Assembly: GCF_000013625.1 (NCBI RefSeq)
Contig: NC_009659.1
Span: 1,054,001 to 1,118,000 of the forward strand
Direction: 5' to 3'
Source of the DNA: Janthinobacterium sp. Marseille
Lineage (GTDB): Bacteria; Pseudomonadota; Gammaproteobacteria; Burkholderiales; Burkholderiaceae_D
Length of the DNA stretch: 64,000 nucleotides
Shown: piece after piece, positions 1 to 8,867 of the stretch
Numbering within the stretch: position 1 is the stretch's first letter
Layout of the letters: each line of letters opens with the position of its first letter
The notes under the pieces: model-generated
What the model saw: only the letters and a program-made list of their open reading frames with translations
What the model was told of the DNA's origin: nothing
The model's database searches: none
Program-made: the position numbers and the translations under genes

Positions 1-391
1 GGGCCGTGATAGCGGAAACGATACCGAGATTTTGAGTGGCTTGAGCGAAGGGCAGAAGGTAGTCGCCTCGGGGCAATTCCTTATCGATTCGGAAGCTAGC
101 TTGAAGTCGGTATTACCCAAGTTTTCCGGCAATAGCCAGACAATGCGGCCGGCAACGTCTCCTGTTCATCGGGGCGTCGGCACGGTAGAAAAAGTAACGC
201 CAAAAGCACTGACTCTTTCGCACAAGCCGATTGCTGAACTTGAATGGGATGCGATGACGATGGACTTTTACAAGTCGCGTCCCGAGTTATTCAGCGAGAT
301 AAAAGCAGGGCAGGAAGTTGAGTTTTCATTCAGGGAAAATGACGACGGCTACCTGCTCGAAAGTGTCAAACCAGTCGGAGGCAAGCAATGA
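1..391 (+). CDS. cusB: Cus-type RND efflux periplasmic adaptor (3' end only)
   Basis: This is the C-terminal 129 codons of a membrane-fusion protein; the frame is open from base 2, so the start lies left of the window. The visible part holds the end of the adaptor ([10 protein letters not shown]), a linker, and a CusF-like metal-binding domain from about codon 60 on. That domain contains the motif LEWDAMTM, with the Trp and two Met residues used by CusF to bind Cu(I)/Ag(I). Fusion of a CusF domain to the adaptor is known in CusB relatives. Its stop overlaps the start of cusA by 4 bases (ATGA), so the two are translationally coupled. The family bridges inner-membrane CusA and an outer-membrane channel in the periplasm. 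Confidence 0.9.
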   Translation, partial: GRDSGNDTEILSGLSEGQKVVASGQFLIDSEASLKSVLPKFSGNSQTMRPATSPVHRGVGTVEKVTPKALTLSHKPIAELEWDAMTMDFYKSRPELFSEIKAGQEVEFSFRENDDGYLLESVKPVGGKQ

Positions 392-3300
392 TTGCGCGAA
401 TTATTCGCTGGTCCATTGCCAACCGATTCTGGGTGCTGCTTGCTGCGCTCGTCATTGCAGGATGGGGTCTATGGTCGTTAAACAAAACACCTTTGGACGC
501 ATTGCCGGACCTGTCGGACACGCAAGTCATCATTCGCGCCCAGTATCCCGGCAAGGCACCGCAGATAGTGGAAGACCAGGTTACTTACCCACTGACTACG
601 GCATTGTTGGCTGTTCCCGGCGCCAAGACTGTCCGTGGTTATTCCTTCTTTGGCGACTCGTTTGTGTATGTTCTTTTTGACGATGCGACGGACCAATACT
701 GGGCTCGCTCCAGAGTCCTGGAATACATCAGTCAGGTGCAAAGCCGCTTGCCTCAGGGTGTGCGAGCCGAACTTGGGCCGGATGGGACGGGAGTCGGCTG
801 GGTATTTGAATATGCACTGGTCGACCGTAGCGGGCAAAACGACCTCAGTCAGTTGCGGACATTGAACGACTGGTTTTTGAAGTTCGAGCTGAAAACCGTG
901 CCGGATGTAGCCGAGGTCGCCAGCATAGGCGGCATGGTGAAGCAGTATCAAGTCATTCTCGACCCAGACAAGCTGCGCGCTTTCGGTATCTCTCATGCAA
1001 AGGTGCTTGATGCATTGGCGAAGGCAAATCAGGAGTCCGGCGGTTCGGTCGTCGAAATGGCCGAGACCGAATATATGGTGCGTTCGCACGGATATCTGCG
1101 TTCATTGGAAGATTTCCGCAATGTTCTGCTTAACGCAAACGATGCGGGTACGCCAGTATTGCTCAAGGATGTAGCGACAGTTCGCATAGGTCCGGAAATG
1201 CGTCGCGGGATAGCGGAGTTGAATGGTGAAGGTGAAGTTGCTGGTGGCGTCGTTGTCATGCGCTCCGGTAAGAACGCACTGGAAACCATCAAAGCGGTCA
1301 AGGCAAAACTAGCTACCTTGCAAAGTTCGTTGCCGAAAGGTGTGGAAATTGTCACGACCTACGACCGCTCCAAACTGATTACGGCAGCAGTCACGAACCT
1401 AAGGGACAAGCTGATTGAAGAGTTTGTAGTGGTCGCACTGGTCTGCGCCATCTTCCTGTTCCATCTGCGCAGTGCCTTGGTTGCCATCATTTCGCTACCC
1501 TTGGGCGTGCTCGCTGCCTTCATTGTGATGCGCTACCAGGGCGTCAATGCCAATCTGATGTCCCTGGGGGGTATCGCCATTGCAGTCGGTGCCATGGTCG
1601 ATGCAGCAATTGTCATGATTGAGAATGCGCACAAGCATCTGGAGGCGTATTCGCACGCGCATCCGAATCAGGAAATCAGTGCGAAAGAGCGCTGGGACTT
1701 GATTGCAGAATCGGCTATCGAGGTAGGGCCTGCACTGTTCTTTTCACTACTTATTGTTACGCTATCTTTCATTCCGGTATTCGCATTGGAAGCGCAGGAG
1801 GGCAAGCTGTTCGCGCCACTGGCGTATACAAAAACCTACACCTTGGCTGCGGCAGCCGGACTGGCGATTACTTTGATACCGGTACTGATGGGGTACATGA
1901 TACGTGGGCGTATTCCAAGCGAGGCATCGAATCCGATTAATCGCGTACTGATACGAATATATCGACCTTGGTTGAATGCCAGTCTGGCGCATCCGAAATG
2001 GACGATTGCGATTGCATTTATCGCTCTTGTCCTGACAGTGATTCCACTATTCAAACTGGGTGGCGAATTCCTGCCACCTCTGGACGAAGGTGATTTGCTG
2101 TACATGCCTTCTGCATTGCCTGGACTGTCAGCATCCAAAGCCAGCGAATTGCTGCAACAGACAGACCGTTTAATCAAGACGGTACCTGAAGTCGCCACGG
2201 TATTTGGCAAAGCCGGCCGCGCAGAATCGGCAACCGACCCTGCGCCTTTGGAGATGTTTGAAACGACCATACAGTTCAAACCGAAAGACCAATGGCGTGC
2301 CGGCATGACCTCTGCAAAGCTCATTGAAGAACTGGACCGGATAGTCAAGGTTCCGGGACTATCGAATGTTTGGGTGCCGCCTATCCGTAATCGTATCGAC
2401 ATGCTTTCGACAGGTATCAAGACGCCTGTCGGTGTGAAGGTATCCGGTGCCGACCTCGGACAAATCGACAAGATCGCTACGCAAATCGAAGCCGTCGTCA
2501 AAAAGGTACCCGGGGTGACTTCTGCGCTGGCGGAACGCGTAAGCGGCGGACGTTATATCGATGTTGATATCGACCGAGCAAAAGCTGCAAGATATGGCCT
2601 TGCGGTGACGGATGTGCAGTCGGTCATTTCATCTGCGATTGGCGGAGAAAACATTGGAGAGGTTGTGGATGGACGCCAGCGTTTTCCTATCAATGTCCGC
2701 TATCCGCAGGAATATCGAAATTCGGTACAGACACTGCGCGAATTCCCTATCGTGACAGAGAGAGGTGCGCAGGTAAGGCTAGGCGATATTACGAACATCA
2801 AGGTAAGCGATGGGCCGCCGATGATACGCAGCGAGAACGCACGGCTTTCTGGTTGGGTCTATGTCGATGTACGCGGAACTGACTTGCACACAGCCGTGAA
2901 AGCAATGCAGGCAGCGGTGGCAAAAGAAGTGCAACTCCCACCTGGATATTCGATAGGCTGGTCGGGGCAGTTTGAATACCTGGAACGGGCGCTCGCCAAG
3001 TTGCAAACGGTGATTCCGTTAACGCTGGCCGTCATCCTTATCCTCCTGTATCTGGCGTTTCGCTCAGTATCTGAGGCATTGCTACTCATGTTGACAGTAC
3101 CTTTTGCACTCATCGGCGGCTTCTGGTTTGTATGGTTGTTGGGGCATGCTGTTTCGGTTGCCACTGCGGTCGGTTTTATTGCACTGGCAGGATTGGCGGC
3201 TGAGTTCGGTGTTGTGATGCTGGTGTATCTACGTAATTCATTGAATCAGCGATTGCAGTCCGGCTTGCCATTGACCAAGGAGCTCATTGCGGAAGCGATA

Positions 3301-3540
3301 CGAGAAGGAGCGGTACTGCGTGTGCGTCCCAAAGCCATGACAGTGGCAGTTATCCTGGCTGGCCTTATCCCGATTATGTTCGGCAGTGGCGCCGGCTCTG
3401 AAGTAATGCAGCGGATTGCGGCACCGATGGTGGGCGGCATGATTACCGCACCATTGTTATCGCTTTTTGTGATTCCAGCAGCATGGCGTTTGCTTCAAGA
3501 ACGCAAATTACGTTTGGCAGTACAAAACAAATCAATTTAA
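388..3540 (+). CDS. cusA: CusA/CzcA-family heavy-metal RND efflux pump
   Basis: The 1050-residue protein has the full length of heavy-metal RND permeases. It is an inner-membrane proton-driven pump exporting Cu(I)/Ag(I) through the CusB adaptor and an outer-membrane channel. Sequence signs include the N-terminal [10 protein letters not shown] segment, hydrophobic blocks near residues 340-500 and 870-1035, and LRVRPKAMT in the last third. The three methionines expected of the CusA metal site appear in [14 protein letters not shown] and RIDMLSTG, which separates it from Zn/Co CzcA pumps. It overlaps cusB by 4 bases and is followed 17 bases later by cusF, so the three form one operon. No outer-membrane CusC is visible; it may lie upstream of the window. 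Confidence 0.95.
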   Translation: MIARIIRWSIANRFWVLLAALVIAGWGLWSLNKTPLDALPDLSDTQVIIRAQYPGKAPQIVEDQVTYPLTTALLAVPGAKTVRGYSFFGDSFVYVLFDDATDQYWARSRVLEYISQVQSRLPQGVRAELGPDGTGVGWVFEYALVDRSGQNDLSQLRTLNDWFLKFELKTVPDVAEVASIGGMVKQYQVILDPDKLRAFGISHAKVLDALAKANQESGGSVVEMAETEYMVRSHGYLRSLEDFRNVLLNANDAGTPVLLKDVATVRIGPEMRRGIAELNGEGEVAGGVVVMRSGKNALETIKAVKAKLATLQSSLPKGVEIVTTYDRSKLITAAVTNLRDKLIEEFVVVALVCAIFLFHLRSALVAIISLPLGVLAAFIVMRYQGVNANLMSLGGIAIAVGAMVDAAIVMIENAHKHLEAYSHAHPNQEISAKERWDLIAESAIEVGPALFFSLLIVTLSFIPVFALEAQEGKLFAPLAYTKTYTLAAAAGLAITLIPVLMGYMIRGRIPSEASNPINRVLIRIYRPWLNASLAHPKWTIAIAFIALVLTVIPLFKLGGEFLPPLDEGDLLYMPSALPGLSASKASELLQQTDRLIKTVPEVATVFGKAGRAESATDPAPLEMFETTIQFKPKDQWRAGMTSAKLIEELDRIVKVPGLSNVWVPPIRNRIDMLSTGIKTPVGVKVSGADLGQIDKIATQIEAVVKKVPGVTSALAERVSGGRYIDVDIDRAKAARYGLAVTDVQSVISSAIGGENIGEVVDGRQRFPINVRYPQEYRNSVQTLREFPIVTERGAQVRLGDITNIKVSDGPPMIRSENARLSGWVYVDVRGTDLHTAVKAMQAAVAKEVQLPPGYSIGWSGQFEYLERALAKLQTVIPLTLAVILILLYLAFRSVSEALLLMLTVPFALIGGFWFVWLLGHAVSVATAVGFIALAGLAAEFGVVMLVYLRNSLNQRLQSGLPLTKELIAEAIREGAVLRVRPKAMTVAVILAGLIPIMFGSGAGSEVMQRIAAPMVGGMITAPLLSLFVIPAAWRLLQERKLRLAVQNKSI

Positions 3541-3557
3541 CTACTAAGGAGTATCAA

Positions 3558-3932
3558 ATGAAGAAATCGTTTTTGAATCTGGTGGCAGTCTGTGGATTAT
3601 CCATTCTGGCAGTGAACGTCTACGCTGAACAAGGCAGCAAAGGAATGGACATGGCAGGGATGAAGATGGATAGCATGCAGGTGAAACCAGCGAGTGCAAC
3701 AGCCTTATCTGACGGTGAAGTCAAAGCTGTCGACAAAGAAAACAAAAGCATTACTTTGAAACATGGACGCATCAAAAGTGCGACGGTAGAGATGGGAGCA
3801 ATGACCATGCAATTTGCAGTGAAAGACAAAACGCTGCTTTCAAATGTAAAAGCGGGTGATAAGGTGAAATTTACGGTCGAGAACATAGATGGCATCGCGA
3901 CAGTAACGACTTTATCTGTCTCAAAACAATAA
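3558..3932 (+). CDS. cusF: Periplasmic copper/silver-binding protein, CusF-like
   Basis: The 124-residue protein starts at 3558, behind AAGGAG at 3546-3551; the open frame extends further upstream but overlaps the end of cusA. Residues 1-23 form a signal peptide (ending VYAEQ), followed by a Met-rich stretch (MDMAGMKMDSMQ) and a CusF beta-barrel domain. CusF is a periplasmic metallochaperone that hands Cu(I)/Ag(I) to CusCBA. The metal motif reads VEMGAMTM: the Met-X-Met pair is kept, but the Trp of classical CusF (WPEMTM) is replaced by Met. The CusF domain at the end of the neighbouring cusB keeps the Trp. Third gene of the cusBAF operon. Confidence 0.88.
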   Translation: MKKSFLNLVAVCGLSILAVNVYAEQGSKGMDMAGMKMDSMQVKPASATALSDGEVKAVDKENKSITLKHGRIKSATVEMGAMTMQFAVKDKTLLSNVKAGDKVKFTVENIDGIATVTTLSVSKQ

Positions 3933-3987
3933 TCTAGGCTGCTCTCGTCGCTAGGTGTACCAGAGCAGTTGCACAGGTTGAATTTTC

Positions 3988-4021
3988 ATTTGAGTCGGAA
4001 GCAGACGTTAGCTACCGACTC
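3988..4021 (+). repeat. Dispersed hairpin repeat, copy A (also a possible terminator of cusBAF)
   Basis: GAGTCGG at 3992-3998 pairs perfectly with CCGACTC at 4015-4021 across a 16-base loop. The loop AAGCAGACGTTAGCTA resembles the core of the repeats at 5083-5131 and 7242-7269. It sits between the convergent cusF and DUF4145 genes, so it could serve as a terminator, although there is no long T-run. Confidence 0.5.
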
Positions 4022-4040
4022 AATCCTTTCAACTTGCAAG

Positions 4041-4838
4041 TTATTTAAGTTGCTTGCTGAATTTGTTGTGTAAGGCATTCACTTTTTCGGATGCATCTTT
4101 GGAAAATTTCTGTCTTTCAAAGATTTGCAAAACTCCCGGAAAGACTGCAAATGCGTCCAGCAGATCCGATGCGTTAACACCATTTGCGTGGGTGGCTTCG
4201 TTGCCAACAAGTTTTAACGCTTTTAGCCAGATGGCTTCTTCGTTATGTTTATCAGCCATGAGGTCGATGCATTGATGAAGATTTTTCCCCTTGTATCCCA
4301 GTTCTTCGCAAACTCGCTCTATTGCGCGTCGTAATTTGAAGCCTGCGGTCGATATGTCACTGTGAAAGTAATTAAATGCTTGTAGTAGCTCTTGTCTGAT
4401 ACTTTCAGGAACACTAGAAGCTATTTCGAAGAGCGGGACTGAAGGACAAAAGTATTCATGTTTAACAGCAACAGTGGAGAAGTTCTTATTGCTCCGATAT
4501 ATCGCTGAACCGATTCCAAGAACAACGCCCCCACAATCCTGACAATAAAGAGTCGAGTGAAAAATTCCTGGAGTCGCTTCCTCTTTAGTGACTAATTCTG
4601 TAACAGCTAAGACGAGCTTCCAACCATCCCCACCGAGTGCTTCCCGATTCCTTTTTGTTTCGGCGATCGACCTGTTTGCAGCAATGTGACACCTATGAGC
4701 AGGGCTCTCATCTACAGATAATGATTCAACATCTAAAGTCAATGACTCCTCTAAACAATAAGGGCAGGGTAATTGTGGAGTTGAGCTAGGCGTGTGAAAA
4801 TCATTGAGGTGAAGCCATTGATATTTAGTAAGAAACAT
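4041..4838 (-). CDS. DUF4145 domain-containing protein
   Basis: This 265-residue soluble protein has two cysteine pairs suggestive of zinc binding: CPYC near residue 25 and CQDC near residue 100. The C-terminal half (about residues 145-235) matches the DUF4145 pattern, with an IRQELLQAFNYFHSD helix, the charged FKLRRAIERVCEELG and LVGNEATH. DUF4145 proteins are often found alone or near restriction and other defence genes, but their biochemical role is unknown to me. No good ribosome binding site precedes the ATG, so the start is uncertain. It converges with cusF and appears monocistronic. Confidence 0.75.
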   Translation of the reverse strand: MFLTKYQWLHLNDFHTPSSTPQLPCPYCLEESLTLDVESLSVDESPAHRCHIAANRSIAETKRNREALGGDGWKLVLAVTELVTKEEATPGIFHSTLYCQDCGGVVLGIGSAIYRSNKNFSTVAVKHEYFCPSVPLFEIASSVPESIRQELLQAFNYFHSDISTAGFKLRRAIERVCEELGYKGKNLHQCIDLMADKHNEEAIWLKALKLVGNEATHANGVNASDLLDAFAVFPGVLQIFERQKFSKDASEKVNALHNKFSKQLK

Positions 4839-5082
4839 TGGGTGGTTGGGTGAAGTCGATGAAATATGGCATAGCGATGACTGTGCGATTGTAAAGGCAA
4901 ATGATGCAGAGCGACACTATAGAAACAGCCACTTGATACTCGCATCGATGTTGCCATTAACGGCCAAATCTAGTTAGCGGTTCGCTGATCATTTTGACGC
5001 TACTGATCATTACATGTGCCGTTGTACTTTCAGTTCGCCGATCAAAAAAATATACAGATTTGCTTGTTCGTAAAAAGCTGCG

Positions 5083-5131
5083 TTGAATGTCTCCTTTGGG
5101 TCGAAAGCAGACGTCCGCTATTGGCCAAAAG
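5083..5131 (+). repeat. Dispersed hairpin repeat, copy B
   Basis: The segment carries the shared core GGGTCGAAAGCAGACGTCCG followed by CTATTGGCCAAAAG. On the reverse strand such repeats create spurious frames containing FRPKGDI-like peptides. The rest of the 400-base gap between 4839 and 5242 shows nothing else I can support. Confidence 0.65.
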
Positions 5132-5242
5132 GAATACAAGCACTACAGTTCCCAAAATTTTTGCTTGATTTGTAACAAAGAATAATAAAAACAGCATTTC
5201 GGATACCTCGGCGCAGAGTTAATGCATATCGAGGAGAACGTT

Positions 5243-5425
5243 ATGTCATATCAATGCCAAGTCGAAAAATGCATGTGTGTAATTCAGAAAGCCAATGTGA
5301 CATGTTTGAAAGATGTAAAAGGCACTTATTTCGTTTGTTCCGTTTGCAAGTTTAAAACTTATATCTCTTATGACGCTCCATTTGGCGTCTATGCGCACTC
5401 TACATTTGACCGTCGACGTATGTAA
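5243..5425 (+). CDS. Small cysteine-containing hypothetical protein
   Basis: A 60-residue protein starts at the ATG at 5243, preceded by GAGGAG at 5231-5236; an earlier in-frame ATG at 5222 lacks such a site. It contains five cysteines, including a CMC and a VCSVC pair spaced about 27 residues apart, which could form a small zinc ribbon. I do not recognise the family. It stands alone between two repeat copies, with a good ribosome binding site as the main support. Confidence 0.55.
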   Translation: MSYQCQVEKCMCVIQKANVTCLKDVKGTYFVCSVCKFKTYISYDAPFGVYAHSTFDRRRM

Positions 5426-5640
5426 TTTTCTTTATCGTAGCGAGACGTTATTTTCCGATTGTCAAAAGCAATCGATGTGTTTCTCTCAGCGTATACGCTC
5501 AATCTGAAGATAAAGAAGTCGCTTGAGTTAGGTCTAAGTGCATACTTTGCGAGACTAGTTGATATGCTTTGCATTCAATAACTCTTTGCTCTGGGAGAGT
5601 TGTGCGATACATTTCTGTTGACAGGCACACCGATTTTCTA

Positions 5641-5694
5641 TATGTCTGATTTGGGTTGATTGCAGTAGTCCGCTATCGGCCAAAAGCGAACATT
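5641..5694 (+). repeat. Dispersed hairpin repeat, copy C
   Basis: A more diverged copy: TATGTCTGATTTGGGTTGAT, then TCCGCTATCGGCCAAAAG. It lies in the 390-base gap 5426-5818, which has no other supported feature. Confidence 0.55.
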
Positions 5695-5818
5695 AAACGG
5701 CACCCATCCCACATTCATGGGATAGTAAATTGAGGTTGCTTTGCGTACGCTTGATTGATGATAAATATAATAGCTGCTGCCGGCGGAGCAAGCGCTTGCC
5801 CTCATCGCTTGGCATATC

Positions 5819-6265
5819 TTGCGCATTTCAACTGACAGTTCTCCTGCAAAACGGGAACGGATTAAAACCGTTCTTGTTTTCGCACTATGGGGGCCTTTAA
5901 TTGGTGCCGTACCAGCCATATTATTTGTTTGGTCTACGACGGCGGGATCTCCCGGCGTAGTTCAAATCGTCGCGGGTGCGGTATCAATAGCGGCTTTTTC
6001 CTATGTGGTCGGCATTCTTCCAGCTGCCCTCAGCGGGCTCCTATACCAATGGCATATTTATCGCCCCCAGACAGATGGCAGACGCACGCACGAGGTAATC
6101 ATTGGATTTATCAGTGGGTACTTTGCAACCGCGATACTTCTTTTTTTGCTATCTAGCTTTTTTGAGCCAAGTATTGACGTTCCACTATTGCTTGGATCGG
6201 TGGGCGGATTCTCGGGCGCTATATGCTCCTATCTGGACAAACGTAGTCGAACAAAAATCGTATGA
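5819..6265 (+). CDS. Hypothetical polytopic membrane protein
   Basis: This 148-residue frame has about four hydrophobic helices, near residues 17-38, 47-75, 90-112 and 120-135, between short charged stretches (SPAKRER at the start, DKRSRTK at the end). The only start available is TTG at 5819 and I see no convincing ribosome binding site, so the true start could differ. It is the first of three small membrane-protein genes on the same strand (to 7184). No family recognised. Confidence 0.5.
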   Translation: MRISTDSSPAKRERIKTVLVFALWGPLIGAVPAILFVWSTTAGSPGVVQIVAGAVSIAAFSYVVGILPAALSGLLYQWHIYRPQTDGRRTHEVIIGFISGYFATAILLFLLSSFFEPSIDVPLLLGSVGGFSGAICSYLDKRSRTKIV

Positions 6266-6356
6266 GCCCCATGTCGCCGAAATTCACGTTCCACCACTCT
6301 CAAGGATTCTCTTCAGATTGCTCCTAGCACTAAAAATCGTAAGGGTTGAATAAAAA

Positions 6357-6710
6357 ATGGAGCAATGGATTACCAATCTCTTCTTTTTCACGTCGATTTA
6401 TCTTGAGGTTACTTTTTGTCTGTTGCTGTATTGGCTCGCTCAAACTAAACATGTCACGCAACCCCTAAAGCGAATTGGCCTTTGCCTGTTTGCTTGTGGA
6501 TTGATGTTGGTATCACCCCGATTTTTGGTCACCCTTTCATGGGCGAGTTTTGCCTATTTATGTGCAATGCAACCGCAATATCACGGTATGGATATTGGAA
6601 TGGCTTGGACCGTAATGATGGGGATGTGGGTTAATCAGCTAATCTCCGTTTTTTGCGCAGTGGCGCTTTGCATTAACTTTGTCTTTTTTAAAAAAGACAA
6701 AGTTTGCTGA
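6357..6710 (+). CDS. Hypothetical membrane protein
   Basis: A 117-residue protein with four hydrophobic segments (about residues 5-27, 38-60, 62-75 and 85-110) and a short basic tail ending FFKKDKVC. The ribosome binding site is weak (AAGGG 12 bases upstream). It follows the preceding membrane protein by 91 bases and may be cotranscribed with it. I do not recognise a family. Confidence 0.55.
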   Translation: MEQWITNLFFFTSIYLEVTFCLLLYWLAQTKHVTQPLKRIGLCLFACGLMLVSPRFLVTLSWASFAYLCAMQPQYHGMDIGMAWTVMMGMWVNQLISVFCAVALCINFVFFKKDKVC

Positions 6711-6797
6711 GGCTATTTTCTGTAATCCTTATTGCTTCCATATCGGTAAAAATCGATCATTTTTCAAGAAGAACAATCTAAATTAAAAGGAACGCGA

Positions 6798-7184
6798 ATG
6801 CTGGACTTGGCGCTGTTAATTTTCTTTACCGTAATGTCCTACCGAGTTTTCGTGGGGATTAACCGTGAGGTAACGGTCTTGAATGAGTTCCGTCAAACGA
6901 GTAGTTTGGCATACGCCGCTTTACTATTTCCTTTAGGGCCGGTTGTTCTTGTCATAGGGCCATTCTTTCTTCCTTTTCCTATCACCTACATAGTAGCGGC
7001 CACTATGTATCTTCCCGCACTTTTAACGGCACGTCGTTGTACTCGCGCGCTTCAGCTCACAGGAACTGACAGAGTACAGCGGGCCCAAGCATCCGTATTT
7101 CAGGCGTTCGGTACTTCGCTTTTTGGGTTGGTATATGTGGCCGTGATGTGCGTACTAGCATTCGCAGTCGAAGCTATTGTTTAA
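6798..7184 (+). CDS. Hypothetical membrane protein
   Basis: A 128-residue protein starting at an ATG with AAAAGGA a few bases upstream. It has an N-terminal hydrophobic helix, two adjacent helices near residues 35-72 rich in Pro and Phe, and a C-terminal helix near residues 105-125, separated by a basic stretch (TARRCTRALQ). The family is unknown to me. It ends the run of three small membrane proteins. Confidence 0.6.
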   Translation: MLDLALLIFFTVMSYRVFVGINREVTVLNEFRQTSSLAYAALLFPLGPVVLVIGPFFLPFPITYIVAATMYLPALLTARRCTRALQLTGTDRVQRAQASVFQAFGTSLFGLVYVAVMCVLAFAVEAIV

Positions 7185-7241
7185 GAGCGTAATGGGTAAG
7201 TATGAGAACAGAGCATGTACGTTCTACGCTGGATGTGAGAG

Positions 7242-7269
7242 ATGTCTGCTTTGGGTCGAAAGCAGACAT
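7242..7269 (+). repeat. Dispersed hairpin repeat, copy D (perfect stem)
   Basis: The best copy: ATGTCTGCTTT at 7242-7252 pairs perfectly with AAAGCAGACAT at 7259-7269 around the six-base loop GGGTCG. The same core occurs at 5083-5131 and, diverged, at 3988-4021 and 5641-5694. All four copies lie on the same strand within 3.3 kb. Confidence 0.7.
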
Positions 7270-7355
7270 TCATTATCAGCAATGTCAGTGTCTAACGTTA
7301 TTTAGCGTTCTGTTTTTCTTTATTGAGAGAGCCTCTTAATCTTGATGGAGCGGTT

Positions 7356-7457
7356 GTGGCAAGAAATATTATTCGTTCGTTGGTGATTCGACTAATAGTT
7401 TTGGTTACGTTGTTCTTCGCTCAGGAGATTGTCGACAAGGTCGTCGTTCGGTACTAA
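7356..7457 (+). CDS. Putative 33-residue single-span membrane peptide
   Basis: A short frame begins at GTG 7356 with GGAG five bases before it and ends at TAA 7455-7457. The peptide has a basic start (ARNIIRS), a hydrophobic core (LVIRLIVLVTLFFA) and a charged end (EIVDKVVVRY), as expected of a small membrane protein. Evidence is only the ribosome binding site and composition. No family known. Confidence 0.35.
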   Translation: MARNIIRSLVIRLIVLVTLFFAQEIVDKVVVRY

Positions 7458-7474
7458 TCGTGGATACGCCGCTG

Positions 7475-7849
7475 TTAGGAAAATGGCGAAGAACAACTGG
7501 AAATGATTTTTCGCAAGTGCTGCTTCGAGGAGTCTATTGCAGCATTGTTTATGTTCAGACCGATACGAAATCCATCAACACCAGTCAGAATACAATAAAC
7601 GATTTCGCAAGCAAAAGTCTGTTGAATGACATGTTCGCCGACCAGAGCGTTGAGGACGAGAGAGCAGGTTTTACCAACTCTGACAGGTTCTTTGGCGATT
7701 ACGCCAAAGCCGTGTTCTGACACATCTAATGTTCTAACGTGAAGAGTTACAGTGTCGGAAGTCATGACAGCTCGTCTGCGAAATATATGACGAGGGGATT
7801 TGTGTTCAACAACCATCGAGTTCAAAAGAGCAAGTGCTGTCAACGTCAT
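7475..7849 (-). CDS. PilZ domain protein (c-di-GMP receptor family)
   Basis: The 124-residue protein is little more than one PilZ domain. It shows the basic RHIFRRRA stretch near residue 20 and the DVSEHG motif (D/N-x-S-x-x-G) near residue 42, the two elements that bind c-di-GMP in this family. Its role would be to translate c-di-GMP level into an output through an unknown partner. A second in-frame ATG at 7816 is a possible start; the first has AAAGGA directly against it, which is too close to be ideal. It stands alone; c-di-GMP turnover genes lie about 22 kb away. Confidence 0.7.
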   Translation of the reverse strand: MTLTALALLNSMVVEHKSPRHIFRRRAVMTSDTVTLHVRTLDVSEHGFGVIAKEPVRVGKTCSLVLNALVGEHVIQQTFACEIVYCILTGVDGFRIGLNINNAAIDSSKQHLRKIISSCSSPFS

Positions 7850-8098
7850 TCCTTTCGACTAGATTCTTGCAGACTGTTTATTCGATTAAGCACGAAATTT
7901 GTGGTTTGAAAAATCACACATGGCATAAATTCACAACTCGCCAAAAGCACAACGACTCGGATAATTCACATTTTTTGAAAATCGACGGATACATAGGTCA
8001 TGTTTCCGATTGTGTTCGTCTGCACATGGCCGTAATTAGCTTCAACTGATACAGCGTGATAGGCAATCTTTTCTTTGTATTCATGTTTGCCATATATG

Positions 8099-8130
8099 AT
8101 TCTCCGATCCAAATATTCGGATCGGAGAAT
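8099..8130 (-). terminator. Hairpin downstream of the RclC-like gene
   Basis: ATTCTCCGATCC at 8099-8110 pairs perfectly with GGATCGGAGAAT at 8119-8130 around an 8-base loop, starting 11 bases past the stop of the minus-strand gene. A T-run is lacking on that strand, so termination efficiency is uncertain. Confidence 0.5.
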
Positions 8131-8140
8131 TACTTCATAA

Positions 8141-8641
8141 TTACCGAGCGCTAGATCGGGAGGTCTGGATGGATGCCAGAAGGAGAGAGAGCGAAGCAGC
8201 CAGTAGGACAAGATCCTTAAGAAGGAACTGGCCTGGCATAGCTCCAATGGCCGGAAAGCCACCCGCCGTTACCTCTGCTACGCCAGGGGTGCTAAAGAAA
8301 AAGGTGAGCGTGAGCAGATAGGTTGCAGCCGACATCGCAGCTCCCAAAGCAGAAAAAATAGGCTTGAACGCACCAAGAATCAAAGCTGCTGCAGTGGACA
8401 GCTCAAGTACACCTATAACGTAACTTGCTCCTTGAATTCCAAATAAGGTATGTAGCCAACTCATGATGGGGCTGTAGGTGATGAACGGAGCAATGGCGTT
8501 TGCTTCATATGTAGTGAATTTCATTCCACCGAACCAAAGAAAGATGACGACCAGCGCCCATCTGAGCAGAGCAAGATGAGAGAGCGATCCAACATTTTTT
8601 TCAGCGATTTGTAGATGAAACTGATTTGTCTTAATAGTCAT
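8141..8641 (-). CDS. DUF417 (YkgB/RclC-like) inner-membrane protein
   Basis: From the start at 8641 the protein has 166 residues; longer starts at 8668 and 8710 are open but add a non-hydrophobic extension. It has four predicted helices. The segments FLWFGGMKFTTYEA, PFITYSPIMSWL and GVLELSTAAALILGA are typical of the DUF417 family. The best known member, E. coli RclC, belongs to the reactive-chlorine resistance operon, but its activity is not defined. A specific tie to chlorine stress here is inference, mildly supported by the many oxidant-defence genes in the window. Confidence 0.75.
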   Translation of the reverse strand: MTIKTNQFHLQIAEKNVGSLSHLALLRWALVVIFLWFGGMKFTTYEANAIAPFITYSPIMSWLHTLFGIQGASYVIGVLELSTAAALILGAFKPIFSALGAAMSAATYLLTLTFFFSTPGVAEVTAGGFPAIGAMPGQFLLKDLVLLAASLSLLLASIQTSRSSAR

Positions 8642-8867
8642 TTTGTGTTTTCCGTTCAGGTTGTTCATCGGGTGGTTAAGAGCCTCCACTTTAGGCTTAT
8701 CCAATACCAATTTCGAGACTGAATTGACTCAATAAAATGTCAGAAAGAATCAAAAAGTGGGTCGATTCGTTCTAGATGTCAGCATGGAACTACGCGATTT
8801 TTTGCATAGTTCCCCAAAAAAATTAGTAACCGATATCACCGAATTCAACGTAGTACTCATGTCGCAT

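Noticed and set aside
478..1089. 203-codon minus-strand frame inside cusA
   Set aside because: Shadow of a strongly supported RND pump gene; no independent motif.
1836..2501. 221-codon minus-strand frame inside cusA
   Set aside because: Shadow frame; Ser/Arg-rich composition typical of antisense translation.
4957..5139. Minus-strand frame reading FWPIADVCFRPKGDI
   Set aside because: A translation of the dispersed hairpin repeat, a known kind of spurious annotation, not a gene.
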